A stretch of DNA of 5,671 bases from Planctomycetaceae bacterium (GTDB taxonomy: Bacteria; Planctomycetota; Planctomycetia; Pirellulales; Pirellulaceae), in the NCBI GenBank assembly GCA_007124535.1, contig SLEY01000249.1, positions 1 through 5,671 of the forward strand. Direction: 5' to 3'. Positions 1 through 5,671 of the stretch are shown in pieces. Each line of letters begins with the position of its first letter. Positions within the stretch are counted from its first letter, which is position 1. The notes below the pieces were generated by a model. The model was not told the DNA's origin and did no database searches. It worked only from the letters and a program-made list of their open reading frames with translations. The position numbers and the translations under genes were made by a program.

Positions 1-1018
1 CACCTCCAACCTGCCTGGCCGCTTCGTAAAAGTCGAAGAAGTCATAACCCGGGACCTCCGGCCGATTGGCCGGCAACAGCTTGGCCTGGATCTCGTGGGC
101 GATCTCCAACTCCGTTTCCAACGCCTGGGCACGCATCGCCGCCTCCTGCAACAAGGCGTTCTCGATCACGAACGAGATCTGCCAGGCCACCGTGAGCGCC
201 AAATCCAGATCCTGCGTGTCAAATCGGGGGCCCTCGGGATCCGCATCCAACTGAAGGATTCCCAACGGTCGTTCGTCCCGATCCAACAACGGCAAACACA
301 TCACCTCACCACTCGCCGGCGCCAAGGCATGGTGCGTTTTCAGCACATGGTCGATGATGCTCCGGTTCACCACCATCCGATCCTGCTCGCCCGGATCCCG
401 AACGCGGGCCAACTGCCACGGCGCATCGCCGGAATGCCTCCCTTCCAAAATAACCACACTCCGATAGGCGGATGAGAACATCACCAAAAGGCTGTCCAGA
501 ACCTTGGCCAGCAGACGATCCAACTCGACCGTGTTCCGCAACTCCTGCGTCAACTGCATCAAGGCGGCCAGTTTCGCCGCGGCGTTGGCGCCCGCCCGCT
601 CGGCCAAGGCCGCGGCCGAGGAGTCCAGCGCCGACCCGTATCCGGGAGCCCCCTCTTCCACCATCGTCAGGGCCTCGGTCGACGATCCACTGTCCGTCGA
701 CTGCTCCGGATGGATGAACGAAAGGACGTACTCGCAGATATGGATCAGGTCGCAGTGCTTCAATCGGTAGTCCACGTTCGGCTTCACCCGACTGCCGTTC
801 AACAGGGTGCCCGCCTTGCTGTTCAAATCTCGCAACAGGTAAATATCGCCCTCCCTGGCAACACGGGCATGAACCCGGCTGACCGAGCGCGGCGGCATCA
901 CCAACTGGCATTGCTGGGCATCGCGACCGATCAGCAGTTCGCAAGCGGACTCCTCCTGGGGAATCATCACGAATTCCCGCTGAGAAATCGGTCCTTTCAA
1001 TACTCGAATAATCGCCAT
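1..1018 (-). CDS. FHA-GAF-SpoIIE/RsbU-type PP2C serine phosphatase (partial, C-terminus beyond the left edge)
   Basis: Reading from the ATG at 1018-1016 gives 339 residues with no stop before the edge. Residues about 5-105 form an FHA phosphothreonine-binding domain: G31-R32, the S-x-S-R-V-H stretch ending at H50, and N66, G70-T71 and N74-G75 are its conserved positions. After a Ser/Ala-rich linker, residues about 155-292 form a GAF sensor domain, with a typical PLLDRDERPLGILQLD core (243-258). A helical linker (about 292-312) leads into the start of an RsbU/SpoIIE phosphatase domain: EIAHEIQAKLLP (305-316), then a VGG at 337-339. In this family VGG precedes the DYYD metal-binding aspartates, which fall outside the window. 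The inferred role is a cytoplasmic phosphatase controlling an anti-sigma-factor or STAS-type switch, gated by phosphopeptide and ligand binding. No clear SD precedes the ATG; a GTG two codons upstream is an alternative start. The domain calls are firm; the signal and target are unknown. Confidence 0.9.
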   Translation of the reverse strand, partial: MAIIRVLKGPISQREFVMIPQEESACELLIGRDAQQCQLVMPPRSVSRVHARVAREGDIYLLRDLNSKAGTLLNGSRVKPNVDYRLKHCDLIHICEYVLSFIHPEQSTDSGSSTEALTMVEEGAPGYGSALDSSAAALAERAGANAAAKLAALMQLTQELRNTVELDRLLAKVLDSLLVMFSSAYRSVVILEGRHSGDAPWQLARVRDPGEQDRMVVNRSIIDHVLKTHHALAPASGEVMCLPLLDRDERPLGILQLDADPEGPRFDTQDLDLALTVAWQISFVIENALLQEAAMRAQALETELEIAHEIQAKLLPANRPEVPGYDFFDFYEAARQVGG

Positions 1019-1298
1019 GCTCACAACCGTAGCATTCCGGGCCCACAAACACGGAGGGGCCGTGAACTCCCGAGGGATGTCTGAAATTCTACCCCAAAAA
1101 CGCCGGACGTTCGACACGGGGAGCGTGCAAAAAAACAACATGCGTCCCTACCTCGGGTGGTGTCGATGCCTTTGGAGCCAAATATCCCGTTGCACGGCAT
1201 CACGATTTCGACCCGCCACTGCCAAGCGACACGAACTGTGATAAACTCGAAACAGGAGTTTTCGAATTCGCCAGTCTCTTCCGGTGGAGCATGGAACG
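1019..1298. other. Divergent intergenic region between the phosphatase gene and the DUF2007 gene
   Basis: This 280-nt stretch separates two diverging genes, so it should carry a promoter for each. Open frames crossing it on either strand encode Arg/Cys-rich sequence with no recognisable domain, and I do not call them genes. Toward the plus-strand gene there is an extended -10-like element (TGTGATAAA, 1237-1245), but no convincing -35 lies 16-18 nt before it. The minus-strand candidate is listed separately. I see no strong hairpin, operator repeat or riboswitch. Confidence 0.5.
1086..1114 (-). promoter_or_regulatory. Candidate promoter for the FHA-GAF phosphatase gene
   Basis: On the minus strand, TAGAAT (1091-1086) matches the -10 consensus at five of six positions. 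A weak -35-like TCGAAC (1114-1109) sits 17 nt upstream. Transcription would start near 1079, giving a leader of about 60 nt before the ATG at 1018. The -35 is poor and sigma-factor preferences of this lineage are not known from the sequence, so this is only a candidate. Confidence 0.3.
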
Positions 1299-1556
1299 AT
1301 GGGCGAGGGGAGATTGATCGAAGTTTATCGAGCGAAGGACAGCCAGCAGGCGCATGTCCTGCGAACCGCTTTGGAAGACGCCGGGATCCGGGCGCTGGTC
1401 GAGGGCGAATTGCTGCAGGGAGCCTTGGGCGGCGTGCCCGTCGGGTGGTCCAGCGATCCGCGGGTGCTGGTCGAAGAGACCGATGCGGTCCGGGCCCGCC
1501 GATTGGTAGAGGAATGGGAAAGCAAGGGCGGCTCGGACGAGGCCGAACGAGCCTAA
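1299..1556 (+). CDS. DUF2007-family small protein (putative signal-transducing protein)
   Basis: This 85-residue soluble protein has the pattern of the DUF2007 family, annotated as a putative prokaryotic signal-transducing protein. The opening LIEVYRAKDSQQAHVLRTAL (residues 6-25) is a beta strand followed by a helix. LEDAGIRALVEG (25-36) follows, then a Gly-rich loop (41-50), a strand PRVLVEE (54-60) and a helix with paired Ala/Arg. A compact alpha/beta fold spanning the whole protein is likely. Its biochemical function is unknown, and no catalytic residues are apparent. I chose ATG at 1299 because GGAG at 1286-1289 sits 9 nt upstream; a GTG at 1284 would add five residues but lacks an SD. 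The gene diverges from the FHA-GAF phosphatase gene and faces the frameshifted remnant, leaving about 97 nt between their stops. It looks like an isolated transcription unit. Confidence 0.8.
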   Translation: MGEGRLIEVYRAKDSQQAHVLRTALEDAGIRALVEGELLQGALGGVPVGWSSDPRVLVEETDAVRARRLVEEWESKGGSDEAERA

Positions 1557-1653
1557 GAAGCCCTGACCAAACCGCGTCGGTCCCGGAAAAAAACGTCCGA
1601 ACGGGTTGTTATTCCATGACCTTTAAGTGGGGCAAATTGTTTTCTCGGCCCCG

Positions 1654-2273
1654 TCAATCAGGGGACGGTGCGAGCATTCGTCCAGGTGCCACTCCCCAAT
1701 AGGGCAGGACGCTGCCCTGAAGCTCCAAATGGATGTCTTGCGGATACCACGAACCCGGGATCTCGCCGGGTTCCGGCCGGCTGAATTGCACCGGCAGCGG
1801 ATCGTCGCCAGCGGGGAGTTGCAAGGTGAGGTCGTGCCCGGCCTGCGCCGCTCCCTCGCCGACCTGAACACGGATGCCCGAACCGTGAACCCGGATCGCC
1901 GCCGGCGCCGCAGGGGCGCTGCGCCGTAACCAGAGGGTCAAGGGAAACAACGGTCTCTGGTGAAAGACATAGGGCGCCCCTGATTCGAAGGTGAACGGAA
2001 TCGCGTGCCACGGGTTCCCGATGCGCCCAGCGTACCAGGCTTGGCCGCCCTGTCCGCCTGTGACATACAGCCCGTAAGTGCCGGTTTCCGGGGCGCGAAC
2101 AGCGAAATCGCCCGTTTCTCACGTGGGAACCAATTCGGACCTTCCGAATCGTCGTTGCGGCGGTGGGTGATGAACTCCAGCGACGCCTTGCAAGCCGATT
2201 CCAGGTGAATCTCTCCTATCCCGCCTCGCCCGTCAATCAGCAGGGCTTCCGGTGTTCGGAAACGGGAACCCAT
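1654..2273 (-). pseudogene. Frameshifted remnant of a probable beta-sandwich domain protein of unknown function
   Basis: The region reads as one protein only with a frame change. The first part, from ATG 2273-2271 to about 2115, is in one frame and includes ALLIDGRGGIGEIHLE. From about 2115 to the TGA at 1656-1654 the protein-like frame is another, with APETGTYGLYVTGGQGGQAW, then Trp/Tyr-rich strands and the ending LPYWGVAPGRMLAPSPD. The second frame has an in-frame stop at 2121-2119, just before the join. Adding one A to the AAA run on the coding strand (2117-2115) joins the halves as ...REK-TGDFAV... and gives 206 residues. Alternating hydrophobic strands, the GDFAVRAPETGTYGLYV pattern and the PAGDDPLPVQF segment suggest a beta-sandwich, perhaps carbohydrate-binding or PA14-like; I cannot assign a family. 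No signal peptide is visible, so the N-terminus may also be truncated. A real pseudogene and a one-base sequencing error are both possible. That the stretch is or was coding is fairly clear; its function is not. Confidence 0.6.
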
Positions 2274-2298
2274 GGGCCGTTTTTCGGATCACCTGCGG

Positions 2299-2327
2299 TT
2301 GAATCGGCCGCGTTTCAAGAGAATACT
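2299..2327 (+). promoter_or_regulatory. Candidate promoter for the MscS-family gene
   Basis: TTGAAT (2299-2304) and AATACT (2322-2327) are spaced by exactly 17 nt and match the -35 and -10 consensus at four of six positions each. Transcription would begin near 2334, giving a leader of about 70 nt before the ATG at 2404. The leader contains a T6G6 tract (2341-2352). The candidate lies in the 130-nt gap between the diverging remnant and the channel gene, where a promoter is expected. Confidence 0.4.
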
Positions 2328-2390
2328 GGAACGGGTCAAGTTTTTTGGGGGGCGTCCCTGTTTTCCTGCAAGCGTCCCGGCCGAGCGGAA

Positions 2391-2396
2391 AGGGAG
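2391..2396 (+). promoter_or_regulatory. Shine-Dalgarno site that decides the MscS start
   Basis: AGGGAG lies 7 nt before the ATG at 2404. It favours that start over the upstream in-frame ATG at 2272, which has no SD and would add 44 Arg/Lys-rich residues unlike any channel N-terminus. Confidence 0.75.
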
Positions 2397-2403
2397 AGGC
2401 TTT

Positions 2404-3519
2404 ATGTGGCAGCAATGGACGAGTTGGTTTCAGGAATGGGCCGATGTTCCCGCCGAGTTGTACGGCAATCCATTCGAACAGGTGGTGATGGCCCTGGGGG
2501 TCCTGGTGGCCGCTTTGCTGATCTACGCCGTGGGACGTGTGATCCTGCCGCGTTGGGCGAGGCCGGCGGAAGGTGCTGCGAGTGCCGATCAACCACCGTT
2601 GGTCACGATGCTGGTGCGCTCGACCAGCCTGCTATTGTGGTTCCTCCTGGCCCTGTTCCTGGCCTCGCTCCTGCTGGTGCTGCCGGATCGTCTGGCCCTC
2701 CTGTTCCAGGGTGTGGCGGTGATCGCGGTGCTGATCCAGGGTGCGATCTGGGGCACGGTGCTGGTCAACTATGGAGTGAACCGGTTTGCCAAGCGTCGGT
2801 TGGAACATGACAGTTCCGCCTACACCACGATCAGCGCGCTGGGGTTCCTGGCCAAGCTCGGTTTGTGGTCCGTAGTGCTCCTGCTGATTCTGGCGAACCT
2901 GGGAGTCGATGTGACCGCGATGGTGGCGGGCTTGGGGGTCGGCGGAATCGCCGTCGCCCTGGCCGCCCAAAACATCCTGGGCGATCTGTTCGCTTCCCTG
3001 TCGATCGTGCTGGACAAACCCTTCGTTTTGGGCGATTTCATCATCGTCGGCGACGTGTTGGGAACGGTCGAGAAGATCGGCCTGAAGACCACCCGGCTGC
3101 GCAGTCTCTCGGGCGAGCAGCTGATATTGGCCAACAACGATCTGCTGCAGAGTCGCATTCGCAACATGAAGCGGATGCCGGAACGCCGGGTGGTGTTCCA
3201 TTTCGGGGTCACCTACCAGACGCCGCTGGAGCAGTTGAAAGCCATTCCGGACAGGGTGCGGCAGATTGTCCAGGCAGCCGATGCGACTCGATTCGACCGC
3301 GCGCATTTCCAAGAGTACGGCGAGTCCGCGCTGATCTTCGAGGTGGTGTATTACGTGAGCCCGGCGGATTATAATCTGTACATGGATGTCCAGCAGCAGA
3401 TCAACTTCGCCCTCTACGAGGCGTTTGAACGCGAAGGGATCGAATTCGCCTATCCCACGCGAACTCTGTTCCTGCACGCGACCAACACGGCAGGAATTGC
3501 CGATACGTCGCCCCGATGA
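2404..3519 (+). CDS. MscS-family small-conductance mechanosensitive ion channel
   Basis: A 371-residue inner-membrane channel of the MscS family, which opens under membrane tension to release solutes during hypo-osmotic shock. Hydrophobic segments lie at about 27-49, 70-93, 98-121, 142-165 and 169-192, so five membrane helices are predicted, against three in E. coli MscS. The last is the pore helix: GLGVGGIAVALAAQNILGDL (176-195), with the Gly/Ala ridge typical of the family. The cytosolic beta domain follows, with LDKPFVLGDFIIVGD (203-217), VEKIGLKTTRLRS (222-234) and the family's ANNDLLQSRIRN stretch (243-254). The usual Pro-Asn here is Ala-Asn, a position that also varies in related subfamilies. 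The C-terminal alpha/beta domain, with FGVTYQTPLEQLKAIP (267-282), ends near residue 357. The gene is plus-strand, and its stop lies 1 bp from the lgt stop on the opposite strand. The family assignment is firm. The subfamily is uncertain, and no osmotic regulation can be read from the sequence. Confidence 0.95.
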   Translation: MWQQWTSWFQEWADVPAELYGNPFEQVVMALGVLVAALLIYAVGRVILPRWARPAEGAASADQPPLVTMLVRSTSLLLWFLLALFLASLLLVLPDRLALLFQGVAVIAVLIQGAIWGTVLVNYGVNRFAKRRLEHDSSAYTTISALGFLAKLGLWSVVLLLILANLGVDVTAMVAGLGVGGIAVALAAQNILGDLFASLSIVLDKPFVLGDFIIVGDVLGTVEKIGLKTTRLRSLSGEQLILANNDLLQSRIRNMKRMPERRVVFHFGVTYQTPLEQLKAIPDRVRQIVQAADATRFDRAHFQEYGESALIFEVVYYVSPADYNLYMDVQQQINFALYEAFEREGIEFAYPTRTLFLHATNTAGIADTSPR

Positions 3520-3520
3520 T

Positions 3521-4819
3521 TTACGGCGAATCTGCGGGGTTCGAGCCCGTGGCGGGGCGAGGCAAGACGCTGCCAGCCGGCTGGCGGATCAGGTAAATCC
3601 AGAGGCCGACCGCCAGGACCAGCAGACCGCAACTGACCCATTGGGAGATCGTCAGGTCCGTTTGCAGCCTGCCCGGTTCATCCGCGCGGATCAGTTCCAA
3701 CAGGAACCGGGTGATGGGGTACAGCACCAGCAGGGCAGCGAACAGTTCGCCGTCGCGCCGCCGGAACGGATACCAGGCCCACATCAGCAGGCTCAGCAGG
3801 GCGGCATTGATCGCACTGTACAGCTGGACCGGGTGCACGGGGCGCGACCGGGCGGGCAAGGCGTCCAGCGAGATCGTCACCGGGCCGCGATCGGTCTCGA
3901 GATGCAAACGCGGTCCGGCCACCGACAACTGGTTGGCAGTTTGGGCAAATTCCGCCACATCGCGGCCGTCCACGGCCAGAATCACCGCGCCCCATTCCAA
4001 GCCAGCCGACTCGGCCGGGCCGCCAGGCTCGATGGCTCGAACCTCCGGCCGGTCCCCTTCTCCCGCGGCAGCGATGTGAAAACCGTGCAGTTGACCGTGC
4101 GCCCGCTGGTGGGCGTAGGGGGGACTGCTCTCCGGAAAACGTAAAGACCAACCCGGCTGATAACATACCCCACCGAAACAACATCCGTTCAACAAGCAAC
4201 CGATGCGTCCCAAAGCCAACCCCAACAACAAGCTGGGCGTGACCAAATCCGCCAGGGCCAGGACGGGCAATCGCCGCAGCCGCAGAAACAACCCGCCAGC
4301 CAGCAGGGCGCCGATCAGCGAGCCGTAGACGACCAGGCCCCCGGGAATCACGTTCAACATCGCCACGATCGTGGCCCACACGCTGTCACGCTGGAATTGG
4401 TCCCAGTACAGGACGATGTAAAACGAGCGGGCGCCGGCAATCCCTCCGACAAATACCCAGAAAGCCAACGAGTAAATCACGTCGGGATGGATGCCCATTT
4501 GCCGCGCCTGACGGGCCGCCAGACCGACTCCGCTCAACACGGCCAACAACAGCATCACTCCGTAACCACGGATCGGCAATCCGATCGGCTGGCCCGCCGG
4601 TGTGGTCGCCTCCAGCCAGGGTAGGACGACCACGATCACCACTGCCACCGCCATCAACATCGGCACGGCTTGGAGGACGTCGCCCAGACTCCGGTGGCGC
4701 CGCCACTGCACCGCCAGCAACACAACGCTGGCGATCGCCCAGGCCATCAGCAGCCAACCCCAACCGAACACCGGGATCGACAGCCACTCGTGCGGGATCA
4801 CAAACAGATCCTGTTTCAC
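3521..4819 (-). CDS. lgt: Prolipoprotein diacylglyceryl transferase with an inserted PDZ-like domain
   Basis: Lgt is an inner-membrane enzyme. It moves the diacylglyceryl group of phosphatidylglycerol to the lipobox cysteine of prelipoproteins, the first step of lipoprotein maturation. The protein is 432 residues against 291 in E. coli. Residues about 15-69 form an extra two-helix unit. The usual Lgt body starts near IRGYGVMLL (83-91) and continues through GARSFY (129-134) and PGGLVVYGSLIGAL (159-172). Next comes the signature region GRIGCLLNGCCFGG (204-217): Arg205 is kept, but the canonical Asn and Glu positions are Cys208 and Cys213. Residues about 245-320 are a PDZ-like insertion with EPGGPAESAGLEWGAVILAV (264-283). 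The body resumes at HPVQLYSA (329-336), with the late arginine helix YPITRFLLELIRAD (367-380) and a final helix (about 391-411). The GTG start at 4819 has AGGAG 6 nt upstream and overlaps the panC stop. The family call is strong; activity with the altered signature is inferred. Confidence 0.92.
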   Translation of the reverse strand: MKQDLFVIPHEWLSIPVFGWGWLLMAWAIASVVLLAVQWRRHRSLGDVLQAVPMLMAVAVVIVVVLPWLEATTPAGQPIGLPIRGYGVMLLLAVLSGVGLAARQARQMGIHPDVIYSLAFWVFVGGIAGARSFYIVLYWDQFQRDSVWATIVAMLNVIPGGLVVYGSLIGALLAGGLFLRLRRLPVLALADLVTPSLLLGLALGRIGCLLNGCCFGGVCYQPGWSLRFPESSPPYAHQRAHGQLHGFHIAAAGEGDRPEVRAIEPGGPAESAGLEWGAVILAVDGRDVAEFAQTANQLSVAGPRLHLETDRGPVTISLDALPARSRPVHPVQLYSAINAALLSLLMWAWYPFRRRDGELFAALLVLYPITRFLLELIRADEPGRLQTDLTISQWVSCGLLVLAVGLWIYLIRQPAGSVLPRPATGSNPADSP

Positions 4820-5671
4820 GACTTTCTCCTTGCCTGCCCCGGGGGTACGAGTCGCAGGTTGTCGATTAAACGCGTCTGATCCACAAAGGCGGCCACCAGG
4901 GCCATCGTCGTTCGATCGAGCCGGACGACCGGTTCCAGCGTTTGCGGATCGACCAGGGCCACATAATCGATCGGGCTGACCCGATGTTCTGCCAGGACTT
5001 CCCGCATCCGCCGGATGATGTCGGAGGCGTCCTGTTCTCCCCGCTCCACGCATTGGCCCGCCGTGACCAGGCTCTTCCACAAGCCCAGCGCCCGAAGCCG
5101 CTGTTCGCGATTCAAATAGCGGTTTCTGGAACTCAGGGCCAGCCCGTCGGGTTCCCGGACGGTCGGGCAGACGCGAATGCGGATCGGGACATTCAAATCT
5201 TCGACCATCCGTTCGATCACGCAGGCCTGCTGGTAATCTTTCTGGCCGAAGTAGGCCACATCGGCTTGAGCCAGCAAGAACAACTTCAACACGACCGTAG
5301 TCACGCCGCGAAAGTGCTGGGGGCGATGTTCGCCCTCCCACCGTGCGGCGACGTGCGGCGGTTGGACATAGGTCGAAAATCCAGGGGGATAGAGATGGTC
5401 GCGTGCCGGCGTGTACACCCGATCCGCTCCGACCGCGGACAACTGTCGCAGGTCCGCCTCCAGCGTGCGGGGGTATTGGGCAAAGTCTTCCTGCGGGCCG
5501 AACTGGGTGGGATTCACGAAGATGCTGACCAAGGTCTCGTCGCATTCCGCCCGCGATTCCCGCACCAGACTCAAGTGACCCTCATGCAAGGCGCCCATCG
5601 TCGGCACCAGCCCGACGGTGCGGCCTGCCCGGCGAGCGGCGGCAACCGCACGCCGCAAGTCGGTGATCCGG
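4816..5671 (-). CDS. panC: Pantothenate synthetase (pantoate-beta-alanine ligase), partial at the N-terminus
   Basis: PanC is a cytoplasmic enzyme that joins pantoate and beta-alanine using ATP, via a pantoyl-adenylate, to make pantothenate for coenzyme A. The frame is open to the right edge and shows 284 residues. Counting from the TTG leucine codon at 5658-5656 as residue 1, the nucleotidyltransferase motif LVPTMGALHEGHLSL is at 17-31. VSIFVNPTQFGP (44-55) contributes to the pantoate pocket, FGQKDYQQ (137-144) is an ATP-site motif, and ALSSRNRYL (174-182) is the KMSKS-like loop. The C-terminal domain contains SPIDYVALVDPQTLEPV (228-244). Upstream of the TTG the frame continues as Arg-Ile-Thr-Asp, matching the usual N-terminal I-T-x-L of this family. 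The true start is therefore probably a few codons past the edge, not the TTG. Length and motifs match functional enzymes. The stop TGA (4818-4816) overlaps the lgt GTG by 4 nt, making panC the upstream gene of the pair. Confidence 0.95.
   Translation of the reverse strand, partial: RITDLRRAVAAARRAGRTVGLVPTMGALHEGHLSLVRESRAECDETLVSIFVNPTQFGPQEDFAQYPRTLEADLRQLSAVGADRVYTPARDHLYPPGFSTYVQPPHVAARWEGEHRPQHFRGVTTVVLKLFLLAQADVAYFGQKDYQQACVIERMVEDLNVPIRIRVCPTVREPDGLALSSRNRYLNREQRLRALGLWKSLVTAGQCVERGEQDASDIIRRMREVLAEHRVSPIDYVALVDPQTLEPVVRLDRTTMALVAAFVDQTRLIDNLRLVPPGQARRKS
4826..4830 (-). promoter_or_regulatory. Shine-Dalgarno site for lgt inside the end of panC
   Basis: AGGAG on the minus strand (4830-4826) precedes the lgt GTG at 4819 by 6 nt and lies within the last codons of panC. 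It fixes the non-ATG start and fits translational coupling. The open frame upstream in the lgt frame (to about 5545) is antisense-like Arg/Gly/Pro-rich sequence overlapping panC and is not part of the protein. Confidence 0.75.

Noticed and set aside
306..1052. A 248-residue minus-strand open frame in another frame of the phosphatase gene
   Set aside because: It is low-complexity Gly/Arg-rich sequence, while the other frame gives clear FHA and GAF motifs throughout.
1017..1241. Small open frames on both strands in the phosphatase-DUF2007 gap
   Set aside because: They have no RBS, no domain-like pattern and atypical Arg/Cys-rich composition, and they occupy the expected promoter region.
1629..1652. 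A GGGGC/GCCCC inverted repeat after the remnant's stop, as a possible terminator
   Set aside because: The stem has only 5 bp with a 14-nt loop and no T tract follows on the minus strand, so it is too weak to call.
2285..2305. ACCTGCGGTTG near GGATCACCT, resembling the 3' end of 16S rRNA
   Set aside because: Only about 15 bases match, in the wrong order, with no flanking rRNA helix sequence. Chance is the simplest explanation.
2272..2403. A 44-residue N-terminal extension of the MscS protein from the ATG at 2272
   Set aside because: No SD precedes that ATG, the residues do not resemble a channel N-terminus, and a well-spaced SD supports 2404.
2632..3477. A 281-residue minus-strand open frame opposite the MscS gene
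   Set aside because: It is Gln/His/Arg-rich with no recognisable domain and is the complement of a well-conserved channel gene in GC-rich DNA.
3530..3560. A GGTTCGAG segment resembling a tRNA T-arm
   Set aside because: It lies in the C-terminal codons of lgt, the stem pairs poorly around a proper seven-base T-loop, and no anticodon or acceptor arm is present.
3521..5545. A 674-residue minus-strand open frame covering lgt and most of panC
   Set aside because: Only the part from the GTG at 4819 resembles a protein family. The upstream 242 residues are Arg/Gly/Pro-rich sequence in an alternative frame of panC, which has intact motifs in its own frame.

Overview
The window is high-GC bacterial DNA, densely coding on both strands. 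It most likely comes from a member of the Planctomycetota, perhaps a Pirellulales- or Thermogutta-like lineage. That placement is an inference. It rests on an FHA-GAF-SpoIIE phosphatase next to a DUF2007 protein, an Lgt with a GCC-type core motif and an inserted PDZ-like domain, and sparse Shine-Dalgarno (SD) use at some starts.

Layout, left to right. (1) Bases 1-1018, minus strand: the N-terminal 339 residues of a modular signalling protein (FHA, then GAF, then the start of an RsbU/SpoIIE-type PP2C phosphatase). The gene runs off the left edge just before its catalytic aspartates. (2) Bases 1019-1298: a divergent intergenic region with weak promoter candidates. (3) Bases 1299-1556, plus strand: a small DUF2007-family protein. 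(4) Bases 1654-2273, minus strand: a coding remnant whose two halves lie in different frames. It reads as one protein of about 206 residues if a single base lost near 2115-2117 is restored; it looks like a beta-sandwich protein of unknown function. (5) Bases 2404-3519, plus strand: an MscS-family mechanosensitive channel with a good RBS and a plausible promoter. (6) Bases 3521-4819, minus strand: lgt, prolipoprotein diacylglyceryl transferase, ending 1 bp from the MscS gene. (7) Bases 4816-5671, minus strand: panC, pantothenate synthetase, running off the right edge a few codons short of its start.

panC and lgt overlap by 4 nt (GTGA) and should form one translationally coupled minus-strand unit. 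One makes pantothenate for coenzyme A. The other anchors lipoproteins with diacylglycerol. The MscS channel is also an envelope protein, but nothing ties it functionally to lgt beyond adjacency.

I saw no RNA gene, CRISPR array, insertion sequence, phage gene or toxin/defence cassette. The most unusual content is in Lgt: a PDZ-like insertion, a Cys-rich replacement of the canonical signature, and an apparent duplication of its first membrane-hairpin unit. The frameshifted remnant at 1654-2273 comes next.
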